From assembly GCA_030693155.1 (NCBI GenBank), contig JAUYBJ010000077.1, forward strand, positions 1 to 46,435: a stretch of 46,435 nt of DNA, written 5' to 3'. Positions 1 through 7,202 of the stretch are shown piece by piece. Under the pieces are notes generated by a model. That model saw only the letters and a list, made by a program, of their open reading frames with translations, was not told the origin of the DNA and did not search any database. Source of the DNA: Methylococcales bacterium. Lineage in GTDB: Bacteria > Pseudomonadota > Gammaproteobacteria > Methylococcales > Methylomonadaceae. The translations under genes and the position numbers were made by a program. Position 1 is the stretch's first letter, and each line of letters begins with the position of its first letter.

Positions 1-152
1 ATAAAAGTAGGCGGATAGATTCATCAGGAGTCCTGAGGTAACAAGACCTCTCCATGAGACCGAATATATGGCTGCAATCTTGATCTCTGTGAATGACATT
101 ATTATGAAACTAATACTTGCAATAATTGAGGAGTCCATATAAGTGCCGACGA

Positions 153-215
153 TAGGAGGCGCATCATTCGCGTGGATTTTCTCGAACGATGCGCTTCGTG
201 CCTCAGCACATCCTA
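153..215. repeat. REP-like imperfect palindrome
   Basis: Arms GCGCATCATTCG (159-170) and CGAACGATGCGC (183-194) pair with one G-T wobble. The outer TAGGA (153-157) and TCCTA (211-215) also pair. It lies in the gene-free first 260 bases and looks like a dispersed intergenic palindrome. I see no gene in 1-260. Confidence 0.6.
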
Positions 216-216
216 T

Positions 217-264
217 GGTTAGCCCATCTTATCGCGTTATGGTTAGCCCATCTTATCGCGTTAT
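217..264. repeat. 24-bp perfect tandem duplication
   Basis: The unit GGTTAGCCCATCTTATCGCG plus TTAT occurs twice back to back (217-240 and 241-264). It lies directly after the palindrome and touches the stop end of the nuclease-like gene on the minus strand. It could be slippage or part of a dispersed repeat family. Confidence 0.9.
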
Positions 265-1184
265 TTTTCAGCCCTCCCCCAGTGGTAAAGCTTTTTTAAG
301 CAAGAAATATCCAAGGCTTCACAGAATTTTAATTGGTATTTAGGCTGAACAAAATTATAGGGAGCAGAAAATATCTCAATTACTTCAACATCTTCTGCCT
401 TAAGTGGTTCAGATAAATCGCCATCATGTAATTGTTTATACTTAGTATCATCTACAGAAAGAACCAATATACCAATACCATATAGCTCGGCATAGTAACG
501 CATTTCTGATGGAATTTTATTTGCCGTCTCTTCTGGTTGAGCAAATGCAAAATAGGCTCTATTTGCAAATCGTCTATGAGATATTGCCTCGAATATTAAT
601 ACCTCCCAATTATCGAGTGATGTTTTCGCCTCTATTGTTACCAGTTCAATAGATAAGCCATTAAACGCATCGAGCGCGTTAATCCCCGCGACATCTGGGT
701 TTCCCCATTTTCCTAATGCTCTTGTTGATGAAATATCTTTTGCTTGATAACCTTGTGTTACTAACCAACTTTCAAGTATTGGATACAGCAAAATTTCTTT
801 TTGATTTCTTTTTGTAGAACGACCAACATATTCACTTGTTGAAGATATTCCTTCATCCAGATTTACGGCAATAATATTTTCACTGGACTCTGACTCCTCT
901 ATTTTTTCGGCGGCAATGGTCGATAAATAATATCCTTTATGTCTTCCTAAACAATTGATACTAGATTCGCTATCTCTAACAGAATTAGATAAATATTGAT
1001 AAAAGGTATTTGCTATTTCATTAGAGAAATAATCGGGAAATTCGTTTTTAACTTTTTCAAAAAGAATTTTGCTAGGTAATGTATTACCTGAATCTGCGTA
1101 TCCTTCAAAACCTAAGATATATTCACACGCCTGTCTTACTTTTAAATACGTTGATTTTACAGTGGAGAAATCTGGTTTATCCAT
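261..1184 (-). CDS. PD-(D/E)XK nuclease-like protein, hypothetical
   Basis: This 307-residue protein has no assured family. Residues 1-100 look like a small helical, winged-helix-like region. Residues 125-240 resemble a restriction-endonuclease-like core: a helix with Glu138, then NPD at 162-164, then a beta strand ending in Glu185-Ala-Lys187. That spacing fits the PD-(D/E)XK pattern of metal-dependent nucleases, so DNA cleavage or binding is inferred, not shown. No signal peptide or membrane segment is visible. It is the last gene of a minus-strand accessory run behind a TerD-domain protein and a membrane protein, in AT-rich DNA flanked by repeats, which suggests horizontal acquisition. The stop overlaps the 24-bp tandem repeat. 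A defence or stress role is possible but unproven. Confidence 0.6.
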   Translation of the reverse strand: MDKPDFSTVKSTYLKVRQACEYILGFEGYADSGNTLPSKILFEKVKNEFPDYFSNEIANTFYQYLSNSVRDSESSINCLGRHKGYYLSTIAAEKIEESESSENIIAVNLDEGISSTSEYVGRSTKRNQKEILLYPILESWLVTQGYQAKDISSTRALGKWGNPDVAGINALDAFNGLSIELVTIEAKTSLDNWEVLIFEAISHRRFANRAYFAFAQPEETANKIPSEMRYYAELYGIGILVLSVDDTKYKQLHDGDLSEPLKAEDVEVIEIFSAPYNFVQPKYQLKFCEALDISCLKKLYHWGRAEK

Positions 1185-1257
1185 TTTTTATCTCTTTTGA
1201 GGTGCGGGTTGCATTGTTAAAATTAATATTAGTGAGGCTATAGTGAACGGCAAAGAT

Positions 1258-2292
1258 TTACTGTTCTTCCCAGCCAACAACTAAATTATTTTCAAGAGTG
1301 ATTTTTAGTGCGTATCGATTTGCTGCAATCTGAGTATATTTCCAGATTTCTTTAGTTTTTGTTTTAAGCACCTTTTGATCTACATCGGCTGGTGTTCCTC
1401 GCGAATCTTTCAATTGTTCTTTAGTTTGCCCTTGCCAAAATTCTTTATTTATAATTTTGTCTGCCACTTCAGCACTTCCATGTTTAGCAATAAGTGCATT
1501 TCTTCGCTCATCAGCTTTTCTTTGCTGCTCAATGAGATAGGTCGCTTTTTCCATATCTTCTTCTATTTGTTCCCTCCTTCTTCTTTCTGCTGCTGCCCTT
1601 ATCTGTTCTTCTGCCATTCTAGTTCGTTCTCTAGCCTCTTCTGGGGTTTCAAACCCTAAAAATGACCGTATCCGATTCATAACTCCAGACGATTCAGCTA
1701 TAGGTGATGAAGATTCGGATGAAATTGATGGTGGTGATGCAGATAATGACTCGGAGGAACTAGCAGGCTCTTCTTCAACTTCAACACCATAATGCAGACA
1801 AAGACCGTCTAATCCAGACGCGAAACCTTGCCAAACGGCTCTTACTTTGGCTTGTTCGTTTCTTATGTACAATTCCAATACGATAATACCGTTTTCAGTA
1901 TTAAAACTATTCGGAGTTAGTTGCACAATTCCATTTGCTGCCCCTACTTCTGCTTTAAGATTTCTAACAGTCGAAAAAGTATTACGATTGTCTTCGGTTA
2001 AAGTGACTGCAATTTTACTGATTCCTGCGGGGATTTTGCTTAGGTCAAAATCAATGCGATGGGTTTTAGTATTAGCTGATTCTACAGGGACAATAAAACC
2101 CGCCGCACCGTTTGGGTCTCTTGGCTGATTAAAAAACACAATACTGCTATCGCCTTGTACTTTCCCCGCTTCTGTCAGAAGAAAAGCGGTCAAATTGATG
2201 TCGTGTCTAGGGTCAATATCATGGGTAACAGTAACCGTGCCAGAAAAAGCATCAATAGACACATTTCCACCTGCTTGAAGCGTTTGATTCAT
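1258..2292 (-). CDS. TerD-domain stress protein with coiled-coil and C-terminal SmpA/DUF2845-like module
   Basis: Residues 1 to about 170 match the TerD/tellurium-resistance stress family: the start MNQTLQAGGNVSI, then FLLTEAGKVQGDSSIVFFNQ and a beta-rich Ca2+-binding fold. A Ser/Glu-rich linker (about 172-205) leads to a charged Arg/Glu-rich coiled coil (about 215-270). The last 60 residues (from INKEFWQGQTKEQL to GWEE) resemble small modules of the type 'G-T-x-E-Q-L...G-x-P...W-x-Y' found in SmpA/DUF2845-like proteins. Ordinary TerD is about 190 residues, so this is a fusion. TerD proteins are known from stress, tellurite and phage-response loci, usually at the inner membrane surface. Here it sits with a membrane protein and a nuclease-like protein, which suggests a membrane-linked stress or defence unit. 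Confidence 0.8.
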   Translation of the reverse strand: MNQTLQAGGNVSIDAFSGTVTVTHDIDPRHDINLTAFLLTEAGKVQGDSSIVFFNQPRDPNGAAGFIVPVESANTKTHRIDFDLSKIPAGISKIAVTLTEDNRNTFSTVRNLKAEVGAANGIVQLTPNSFNTENGIIVLELYIRNEQAKVRAVWQGFASGLDGLCLHYGVEVEEEPASSSESLSASPPSISSESSSPIAESSGVMNRIRSFLGFETPEEARERTRMAEEQIRAAAERRRREQIEEDMEKATYLIEQQRKADERRNALIAKHGSAEVADKIINKEFWQGQTKEQLKDSRGTPADVDQKVLKTKTKEIWKYTQIAANRYALKITLENNLVVGWEEQ

Positions 2293-2311
2293 GGTTTTTC
2301 CTTAAAAACGG

Positions 2312-2941
2312 TTATCTAAAAAAATCCTTAGACTCTTTTATACCCACTTTCAAACTTGAATATAAAGAGTCTCTAACACCTTGGTCTTTAAAATTGAAGT
2401 CACTAGAAATGCCTGACCCCACTATCTGCACATAATATGTATAGTCTGTTACCGTTCTATGTTTTTCTTTAAATTTACCATTTACATATTCTGAATAGCG
2501 TTCTCGCCTTTTACTGGACTCTACTCGTTTGTTGACCGCATCAATATCAGACAATTTACAATATGGTGCTGTCGCATTAGGAAGAGTGAGCGTGTTATTT
2601 TGAGAGTTTATGAGGTAGTTTTGGCTTATTCCATCCGCAGTTCTAGTATCTTCCCGAATATTATATTCAGTTTGTGCATCTCTGATAGCTCGAACACCTG
2701 AATTGTACATTCTTAATCCTATTACAATCCCTATTAAAGCTATAAATACAACTCCTGCTCCTCCCGAACCTTTGAGCAATGATAGTGAAAAAACGAAACA
2801 TAAAAGTAGGCTCAACAGAAATAGAGCTATCCCAAAATATTTTTTAAATGACCCAGTATCTGACTCATCGGAGTCATAACGTCTGAAATCTGCTACCTCA
2901 AGTATTTTTCCATTTGGATTGTTAGATAAATTACTGTTCAT
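2312..2941 (-). CDS. hypothetical two-helix membrane protein
   Basis: 209 residues, family not recognised. Two hydrophobic segments (about 35-55 and 58-80) form a hairpin, followed by a soluble domain of about 120 residues. That domain begins with a conserved-looking 'YLINSQNNTLTLP' strand and carries basic patches (SSKRRERYSEY). This architecture, a transmembrane hairpin plus a small beta domain, is common in uncharacterised inner-membrane sensors. It is the first gene of the minus-strand accessory run, only 19 bases from the TerD-fusion gene, so the two are probably co-transcribed. It starts 193 bases from the divergent XRE regulator, which may control it. Base composition is AT-rich compared with the rluC side. 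Confidence 0.6.
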   Translation of the reverse strand: MNSNLSNNPNGKILEVADFRRYDSDESDTGSFKKYFGIALFLLSLLLCFVFSLSLLKGSGGAGVVFIALIGIVIGLRMYNSGVRAIRDAQTEYNIREDTRTADGISQNYLINSQNNTLTLPNATAPYCKLSDIDAVNKRVESSKRRERYSEYVNGKFKEKHRTVTDYTYYVQIVGSGISSDFNFKDQGVRDSLYSSLKVGIKESKDFFR

Positions 2942-3087
2942 TTTTTAGCCTCCAGTCACAGGCGTAGGCAGGAAATAATCCAAAGATAAATAGTACGGGT
3001 GGCATAAAAATTCCTTTCAAAAAGTTAAAAATAACAATGGCAAGCTGAGAACTTACAGAACAGCATTCTAAGCCGACAAGAATTTGC

Positions 3088-3134
3088 TACAATAGCCTAA
3101 CAGTGTTGTTTTCTAGCTAATTTGGGAGGGTTTT
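3088..3134 (+). promoter_or_regulatory. promoter/operator region of XRE gene, conserved with second copy
   Basis: A -10-like TACAAT (3088-3093) lies 41 bases before the ATG. The block CTAACAGTG (3097-3105) and AATTTG are repeated at the same distance before the paralogous regulator at 40670. I count 27 of 41 identical bases between TACAAT and the ATG. GGGAGG just before the start is the ribosome binding site. No good -35 is visible, which fits regulated or activator-dependent expression. The core may be the regulator's own operator. Confidence 0.55.
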
Positions 3135-3524
3135 ATGAAGGTTCATGAAAAAATACGCCTTATGCGTGTGTCTAAAGCGTGGTCGCAGGAAGAAATGGCG
3201 GAAAAACTGGCTATGTCGGTGAGTGGATATTCAAAAATCGAACGAGGAGAAACTAAGAGTTATATTCCAAAAATGGAACAAATCGCGGAGGTATTTGATG
3301 TGGATTTAATGGAATTATTATCTTTTGGTGAACGGCATCTTTATTTAATAAGTGATAATAACAACCATAGTGGCACTATCATTAATTCATCAACAGAACT
3401 GGCTTTTGAAAATCAAAAACTGCATTTGATTATTTCCCATAAAGACGAAACTATCGTCCATCTCAAACAAGAAATAGCGTATTTAAAAATCATGTTAGAA
3501 CCGCACAGCAAAGTTGACGTTTAA
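3135..3524 (+). CDS. XRE-family HTH regulator with C-terminal coiled coil (copy 1)
   Basis: Residues 5-65 form a Cro/C1-type helix-turn-helix: KIRLMRVSKAWSQEEMAEKL, then the recognition region SVSGYSKIERGET, then the typical EQIAEVFDVDLMELL. The tail contains a helix-forming HKDETIVHLKQEIAYLKIML, probably a dimerising coiled coil. A very similar protein of 131 residues is encoded at 40670; by eye well over half of residues are identical, including the tail. It is transcribed away from the membrane/TerD/nuclease genes, so it probably represses or activates that divergent unit and itself. Members of this general class are often prophage or toxin-antitoxin regulators; no phage genes are next to it here. 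Confidence 0.85.
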   Translation: MKVHEKIRLMRVSKAWSQEEMAEKLAMSVSGYSKIERGETKSYIPKMEQIAEVFDVDLMELLSFGERHLYLISDNNNHSGTIINSSTELAFENQKLHLIISHKDETIVHLKQEIAYLKIMLEPHSKVDV

Positions 3525-3673
3525 AATTTGCTCTGCGCCGTCAATAGGCTGAAACAGAAAACGCCGTAATCACTAAAAATTCTTAAACCGTTGTTGGTAG
3601 TAAAGCGGATTAACCGATTCAATGTCAGTTGTGAATAGGTTATAGTGGCGGTTTTTATTTTTATTGACCTAGC

Positions 3674-4633
3674 ATGAGCAATGAACAACAAGGCGAGTCG
3701 CCTAAAGTCACTTTTGTTGAGATTAACGAAGATCATGGCGATCAACGTCTGGACAATTTTTTATTGACCCATTTAAAAGGTGTGCCTAAAAGCCTTATTT
3801 ATCGCATTGTCCGTAAGGGTGAAGTGCGCGTTAATAAAGGGCGGGTGGATGTTAAATACCGTTTAGTGGCGGGGGATATTATCCGTATTCCGCCTGTGCG
3901 CGTTGCTGAACGCAGCGAAGAATCGTATATTCCACAAGGGTTAAAAGACGCGCTGCAACACAGTGTATTATTTGAAGATGACGGTTTTTTGATTATCAAT
4001 AAACCTGCGGGTTTTGCGGTGCATGGCGGTAGCGGCGTGAGTTCGGGGATTATTGAGGGCTTGCGTTTGATTCGTCCTGAAGCGCGGTTTTTAGAATTGG
4101 TGCATCGTTTGGATAAGGACACCTCGGGCTGTTTGGTGATTGCCAAAAAACGCAGTGCGTTACGCTTGTTTCATGAGTTGTTTCGTGAAAATAACATTCA
4201 TAAAACCTACGTCGCGCTGTTGGTCGGGCAATGGCAGCGCAAAAAATTAATCGTTACCGCGCCATTGTTGAAAAATGTGCAGAAAGGCGGTGAGCGAATG
4301 GTGTCTATCAGCCCGTTAGGTAAAGACGCGGAAACCTTGTTTCGTCGCCTGCAATTATATGCAGGGGCAACGTTGGTGGAAGCCTCGCCAAAAACAGGAC
4401 GCACCCATCAAATTCGTGTTCATGCCGCTAGTCTTGGGCATCCGATTGTCGGTGATGAGCGTTACGGCGAAGATGATGCCAATAAACATTTTCGCCATAA
4501 AGGCTATAAGCGGATGTTTTTACACGCGCAGGTGTTGCGCTTTCAGCATCCCGTTACAGGTGTCGCGATGGCGGTCACCGCTCCCTTACCCCCTCAACTA
4601 GACCACTTATTGAAACATGAACAACCGCTTTGA
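3674..4633 (+). CDS. rluC: 23S rRNA pseudouridine synthase RluC
   Basis: RluA/RluC-type pseudouridine synthase, expected to modify helix 75-80 and related positions of 23S rRNA. An S4 RNA-binding domain occupies about residues 24-80 (QRLDNFLLTHL...RKGEVRVNKGRV). The catalytic domain has the signature HRLDKDTSG with nucleophile Asp147, and later GRTHQIRVHA. The length of 319 is usual for the family. The start ATGAGCAAT is chosen because it aligns with the family N-terminus; a TATAGTGG -10-like sequence lies shortly upstream. The gene overlaps the next one by 17 bases, so the two are translated together. In many gammaproteobacteria rluC stands alone beside rne, which is not in this window. Confidence 0.93.
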   Translation: MSNEQQGESPKVTFVEINEDHGDQRLDNFLLTHLKGVPKSLIYRIVRKGEVRVNKGRVDVKYRLVAGDIIRIPPVRVAERSEESYIPQGLKDALQHSVLFEDDGFLIINKPAGFAVHGGSGVSSGIIEGLRLIRPEARFLELVHRLDKDTSGCLVIAKKRSALRLFHELFRENNIHKTYVALLVGQWQRKKLIVTAPLLKNVQKGGERMVSISPLGKDAETLFRRLQLYAGATLVEASPKTGRTHQIRVHAASLGHPIVGDERYGEDDANKHFRHKGYKRMFLHAQVLRFQHPVTGVAMAVTAPLPPQLDHLLKHEQPL

Positions 4634-5267
4634 TTTATTGATTTTTGATTGGGACGGCACACTGATTAATTCGATTGATTGGATTGCTCATTGCTTGCAG
4701 ACTGCCGCTGAACGTTGCGGCTGTGCGATACCCGAAACGCAGGCGGCGAAGGATGTTATCGGCTTAAACATCCAAAACGCCACGTCCACCCTGCATCCTG
4801 ATGCGGATGCCCACACGCTTGAGCAGTTGGTACAGCATTACAGTCAGGAGTATTCATCGAAACAGCTCAGCCGTGCCGATTTATTTCCTGAGGTGATTGA
4901 GATGTTGGTAGAGCTGAAACAGGCGGGTTATCAGCTCGCGGTGGCTACAGGTAAAACTCGCCACGGTTTACAGGATGCCTTACAGGCAACCGCGACCGAA
5001 GATTTATTTGCGGTCACGCGCTGTGCGGATGAAACTGCTTCCAAGCCTGATCCGAAAATGTTATTGGAGATTATGCAGGTAACAAACTGCATACCAGAAC
5101 GCACATTGATGATTGGTGATTCTATTCATGACTTGCAAATGGCGAATAACGCCCGCATTTTAGTAGTAGGTGTCACTTGCGGCGCACATTCAAAAGATGT
5201 TCTGCAACAGCACGAACCGTTATTATGCTTAGCGCACACAACGGAATTATTGGCTTATTTAAGGTAA
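4617..5267 (+). CDS. HAD-family phosphatase (Gph/phosphoglycolate phosphatase-like)
   Basis: 216 residues of the haloacid dehalogenase superfamily. Motif I is DWDGTLINS with nucleophile Asp11 and Asp13; motif II is VATGKTRHGL; motif III lysine lies in SKPDPKM; motif IV is MIGDSIHD. The helical cap between motifs I and II is the type found in Gph and in the YqaB/rluC-neighbour phosphatases. The substrate is not decided by sequence: phosphoglycolate is possible, and a general sugar-phosphate phosphatase equally so. It overlaps rluC by 17 bases and ends six bases before the next start, so the three genes form one operon. The rluC-HAD-sppA order is common in gammaproteobacteria. Confidence 0.88.
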   Translation: MNNRFDLLIFDWDGTLINSIDWIAHCLQTAAERCGCAIPETQAAKDVIGLNIQNATSTLHPDADAHTLEQLVQHYSQEYSSKQLSRADLFPEVIEMLVELKQAGYQLAVATGKTRHGLQDALQATATEDLFAVTRCADETASKPDPKMLLEIMQVTNCIPERTLMIGDSIHDLQMANNARILVVGVTCGAHSKDVLQQHEPLLCLAHTTELLAYLR

Positions 5268-5272
5268 ACAAC

Positions 5273-6235
5273 GTGGACAATTCACAAGATAATGTACCAA
5301 AAACGGACGGCTGGGAACGCGAAGTGCTGGAAAAAGTCGCGCTTGCGGCAATTACTGAACAAACTCGTGCCAGACGCTGGGGCGTGTTTTTTAAAGCACT
5401 GACTTTTGGCTATCTGGCTATATTAATGGGTGTCGCTTTATATCCCAATATGAAAAAAGGAATGGGTGGTGATGGTAAAGATCATACTGCGGTGGTTGAC
5501 ATCGTGGGCGTGATTGCCGAAGGTAAAGAAGTCAATGCCGAAAGCACCATTAAAAGCCTACGCGCGGCCGTAAAAGATAAAAATACCAAAGGCATTATTT
5601 TACATTCCAATTCCCCTGGTGGCAGTCCTGTGCAGTCGGCGTATATTTACGAAGAAATTCGTAATATCAAAAAACTCAATCCCAATTTGCCGATTGTTGC
5701 CGTGGTCAGTGATATATGCGCTTCAGGGTGTTATTACATTGCCTCTGCCGCTGATAAAATTTTCGTCAGTCCTGCCAGTTTAATCGGTTCAATCGGGGTC
5801 ATTATGGATGGTTTCGGCTTTGTCGATACCATGAAAACGCTGGGCGTAGAGCGTCGGTTGATTACCGCAGGTGCACATAAAGCCATGCTGGATCCGTTTT
5901 CACCACCTAAACCCGATGAAAATCAATATATGCAGACTTTGATTAATCAGGTGCATCAACAATTTATCACGGCGGTTAAACAAGGGCGCGGCGATCGTTT
6001 GAAAGAAACCCCTGATACCTTTTCAGGTCTGGTGTGGACAGGTGAAGAGGGCGTTAAACTGGGTGTTGCTGATGCGTTTGGCAGTGACAGTTCGGTGGCG
6101 AAAGACTTGATTGGCGCAGATCGTCTGGTGAATTTTACCGAGTCAGAAGAGTTCTTCGACAAGCTCGCTGGTAAAATGGGCGCGTCTTTTGCTCATGTAA
6201 TTAATAGCGCGTTACAAACCCCTGCTTTACGTTAG
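5273..6235 (+). CDS. sppA: S49 family signal peptide peptidase (SppA type)
   Basis: Membrane-anchored serine protease that degrades leftover signal peptides and membrane peptides. I choose the GTG at 5273: it follows the HAD gene's stop by 5 bases, has AAGG eight bases upstream, and gives the usual short N-terminus before the single membrane segment (about residues 36-58). Counting from it, the nucleophile is Ser151 in CASGCYY and the general base is Lys203 in AGAHKAM. Their 52-residue spacing equals that of the short bacterial SppA enzymes (Ser/Lys dyad). An upstream ATG at 5177 would overlap the HAD gene by 91 bases with a non-homologous leader. The length of 320 fits the short, one-domain SppA form. 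Confidence 0.92.
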   Translation: MDNSQDNVPKTDGWEREVLEKVALAAITEQTRARRWGVFFKALTFGYLAILMGVALYPNMKKGMGGDGKDHTAVVDIVGVIAEGKEVNAESTIKSLRAAVKDKNTKGIILHSNSPGGSPVQSAYIYEEIRNIKKLNPNLPIVAVVSDICASGCYYIASAADKIFVSPASLIGSIGVIMDGFGFVDTMKTLGVERRLITAGAHKAMLDPFSPPKPDENQYMQTLINQVHQQFITAVKQGRGDRLKETPDTFSGLVWTGEEGVKLGVADAFGSDSSVAKDLIGADRLVNFTESEEFFDKLAGKMGASFAHVINSALQTPALR

Positions 6236-6245
6236 ACAATATTTA

Positions 6246-6278
6246 ATGACTGCCAGTCTTTCAAGGACTGGCAGTCAT
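6246..6278. terminator. bidirectional terminator-like hairpin
   Basis: Thirteen-base perfect arms (6246-6258 and 6266-6278, core TGACTGCCAGTC) around a 7-base loop. It sits between the convergent sppA and ZIP genes. The T-run is weak on both sides. Confidence 0.7.
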
Positions 6279-6285
6279 GCTTAAC

Positions 6286-7032
6286 TTATATGTTTGTAGA
6301 ACGCTCCAGTAACACAATAAACACCGCACAGGAAAATCCCAACACCGTAAAAATACCCGCCAGTTTTCCGCCGTGTTCATAGGCTTCTGGAAACATAGTG
6401 TTGGCAAGCATTACCAGAATGGCACCGCCCGCAAATGCCTGAATGAATGACAGCGTTAAGGGCGAGGCATCGCCAAACAGGGCGTAACCTGCCAGTGACG
6501 CGAACGAACACACAATCGCGATCATCAACCAGAGTAATAAAATTTTCTTTCGACTCCACTTGCCTGCCACCATGCCTGACGTGCCTGCAATGGCTTCTGG
6601 AAGATTGGAAATAAATACTGCTGCCAACATAGCCAAACTCACTTTACCTTCGGCTAATATTCCCAAGCCAATCACAATAGATTCTGGAATACCATCGAGA
6701 ATAGTTGCCAAGATAATAGGTGCAGCCAGATTTGATTCATGTACGCCAGAAATCGCTTTACGTCGGTTAGCACCAATTTTATCGATGAGTAAGTCGGCGA
6801 AAAAGAAGGTCAATGCACCTGTCAGAATTCCGAACCCGCCCATGCCGCTACCTTTGCCCAGTCTTACCGCTTCGTAGACCAGTTCATAGGCAACCGCAGA
6901 AATTAATACGCCTGCGCCAAATGCCATAATCAGCCCAAGCGGTCGCCGACCAATGTTAAACCACGCGCCAATAAAACCACCTAAAACCAGTGAGGAGGTG
7001 GCAATCAAGCCCCAGATAAATGAATTTAGCAT
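6286..7032 (-). CDS. ZIP-family metal (zinc) transporter
   Basis: 248 residues with about eight membrane helices. The N-terminal region has GFIGAWFNIGRRPLGL. TM4 carries the ZIP signature area (ATILDGIPESIVIGLG), with polar residues Asp, Glu and Ser in place of the usual His-Asn of eukaryotic ZIPs, as is common in the bacterial GufA-like branch. TM5 has ISNLPEAIAGTSGM, with another conserved NxPE metal site. It probably moves Zn2+ or another divalent metal into the cytoplasm. It has no close same-strand partner and ends next to the hairpin at 6246. Specificity cannot be read from the sequence. Confidence 0.85.
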   Translation of the reverse strand: MLNSFIWGLIATSSLVLGGFIGAWFNIGRRPLGLIMAFGAGVLISAVAYELVYEAVRLGKGSGMGGFGILTGALTFFFADLLIDKIGANRRKAISGVHESNLAAPIILATILDGIPESIVIGLGILAEGKVSLAMLAAVFISNLPEAIAGTSGMVAGKWSRKKILLLWLMIAIVCSFASLAGYALFGDASPLTLSFIQAFAGGAILVMLANTMFPEAYEHGGKLAGIFTVLGFSCAVFIVLLERSTNI

Positions 7033-7085
7033 TTTAAATCTCGCAGTTGAAAGAACAGTAGAAATAGTAACTGAAACAGTCAGGG

Positions 7086-7107
7086 AAGTGCGTATAAATT
7101 TGCACTT
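7086..7107. promoter_or_regulatory. inverted repeat upstream of efflux operon, candidate operator
   Basis: AAGTGC (7086-7091) and GCACTT (7102-7107) form an inverted repeat 95 bases before the membrane-fusion gene. A similar AAGTGT-N9-ACACTT occurs before the carbonic anhydrase gene (16393-16413). The shared pattern may be a common regulator site or chance. Confidence 0.3.
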
Positions 7108-7202
7108 GAATGTGCATGACAGGTCAGAAAACCTTATCAGGTTTGCGATTTATAACGCTCTGGGTAATAATCCAACTATGTGTCGTTCACTTGAGTATTT
7201 TT

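Noticed and set aside
217-264. CRISPR array
   Set aside because: Only two directly adjoining copies without spacers; no cas genes in the window.
143-343. 66-codon open frame over the left repeats
   Set aside because: It reads through the palindrome and the tandem repeat and has no homologous pattern.
3521-3745. 74-codon minus-strand frame between XRE copy 1 and rluC
   Set aside because: It overlaps the rluC start and has no signal, domain or good start context.
5177-5272. Upstream ATG extension of the S49 protease
   Set aside because: It would overlap the HAD gene by 91 bases with a non-homologous leader; the GTG at 5273 has AAGG at good spacing.
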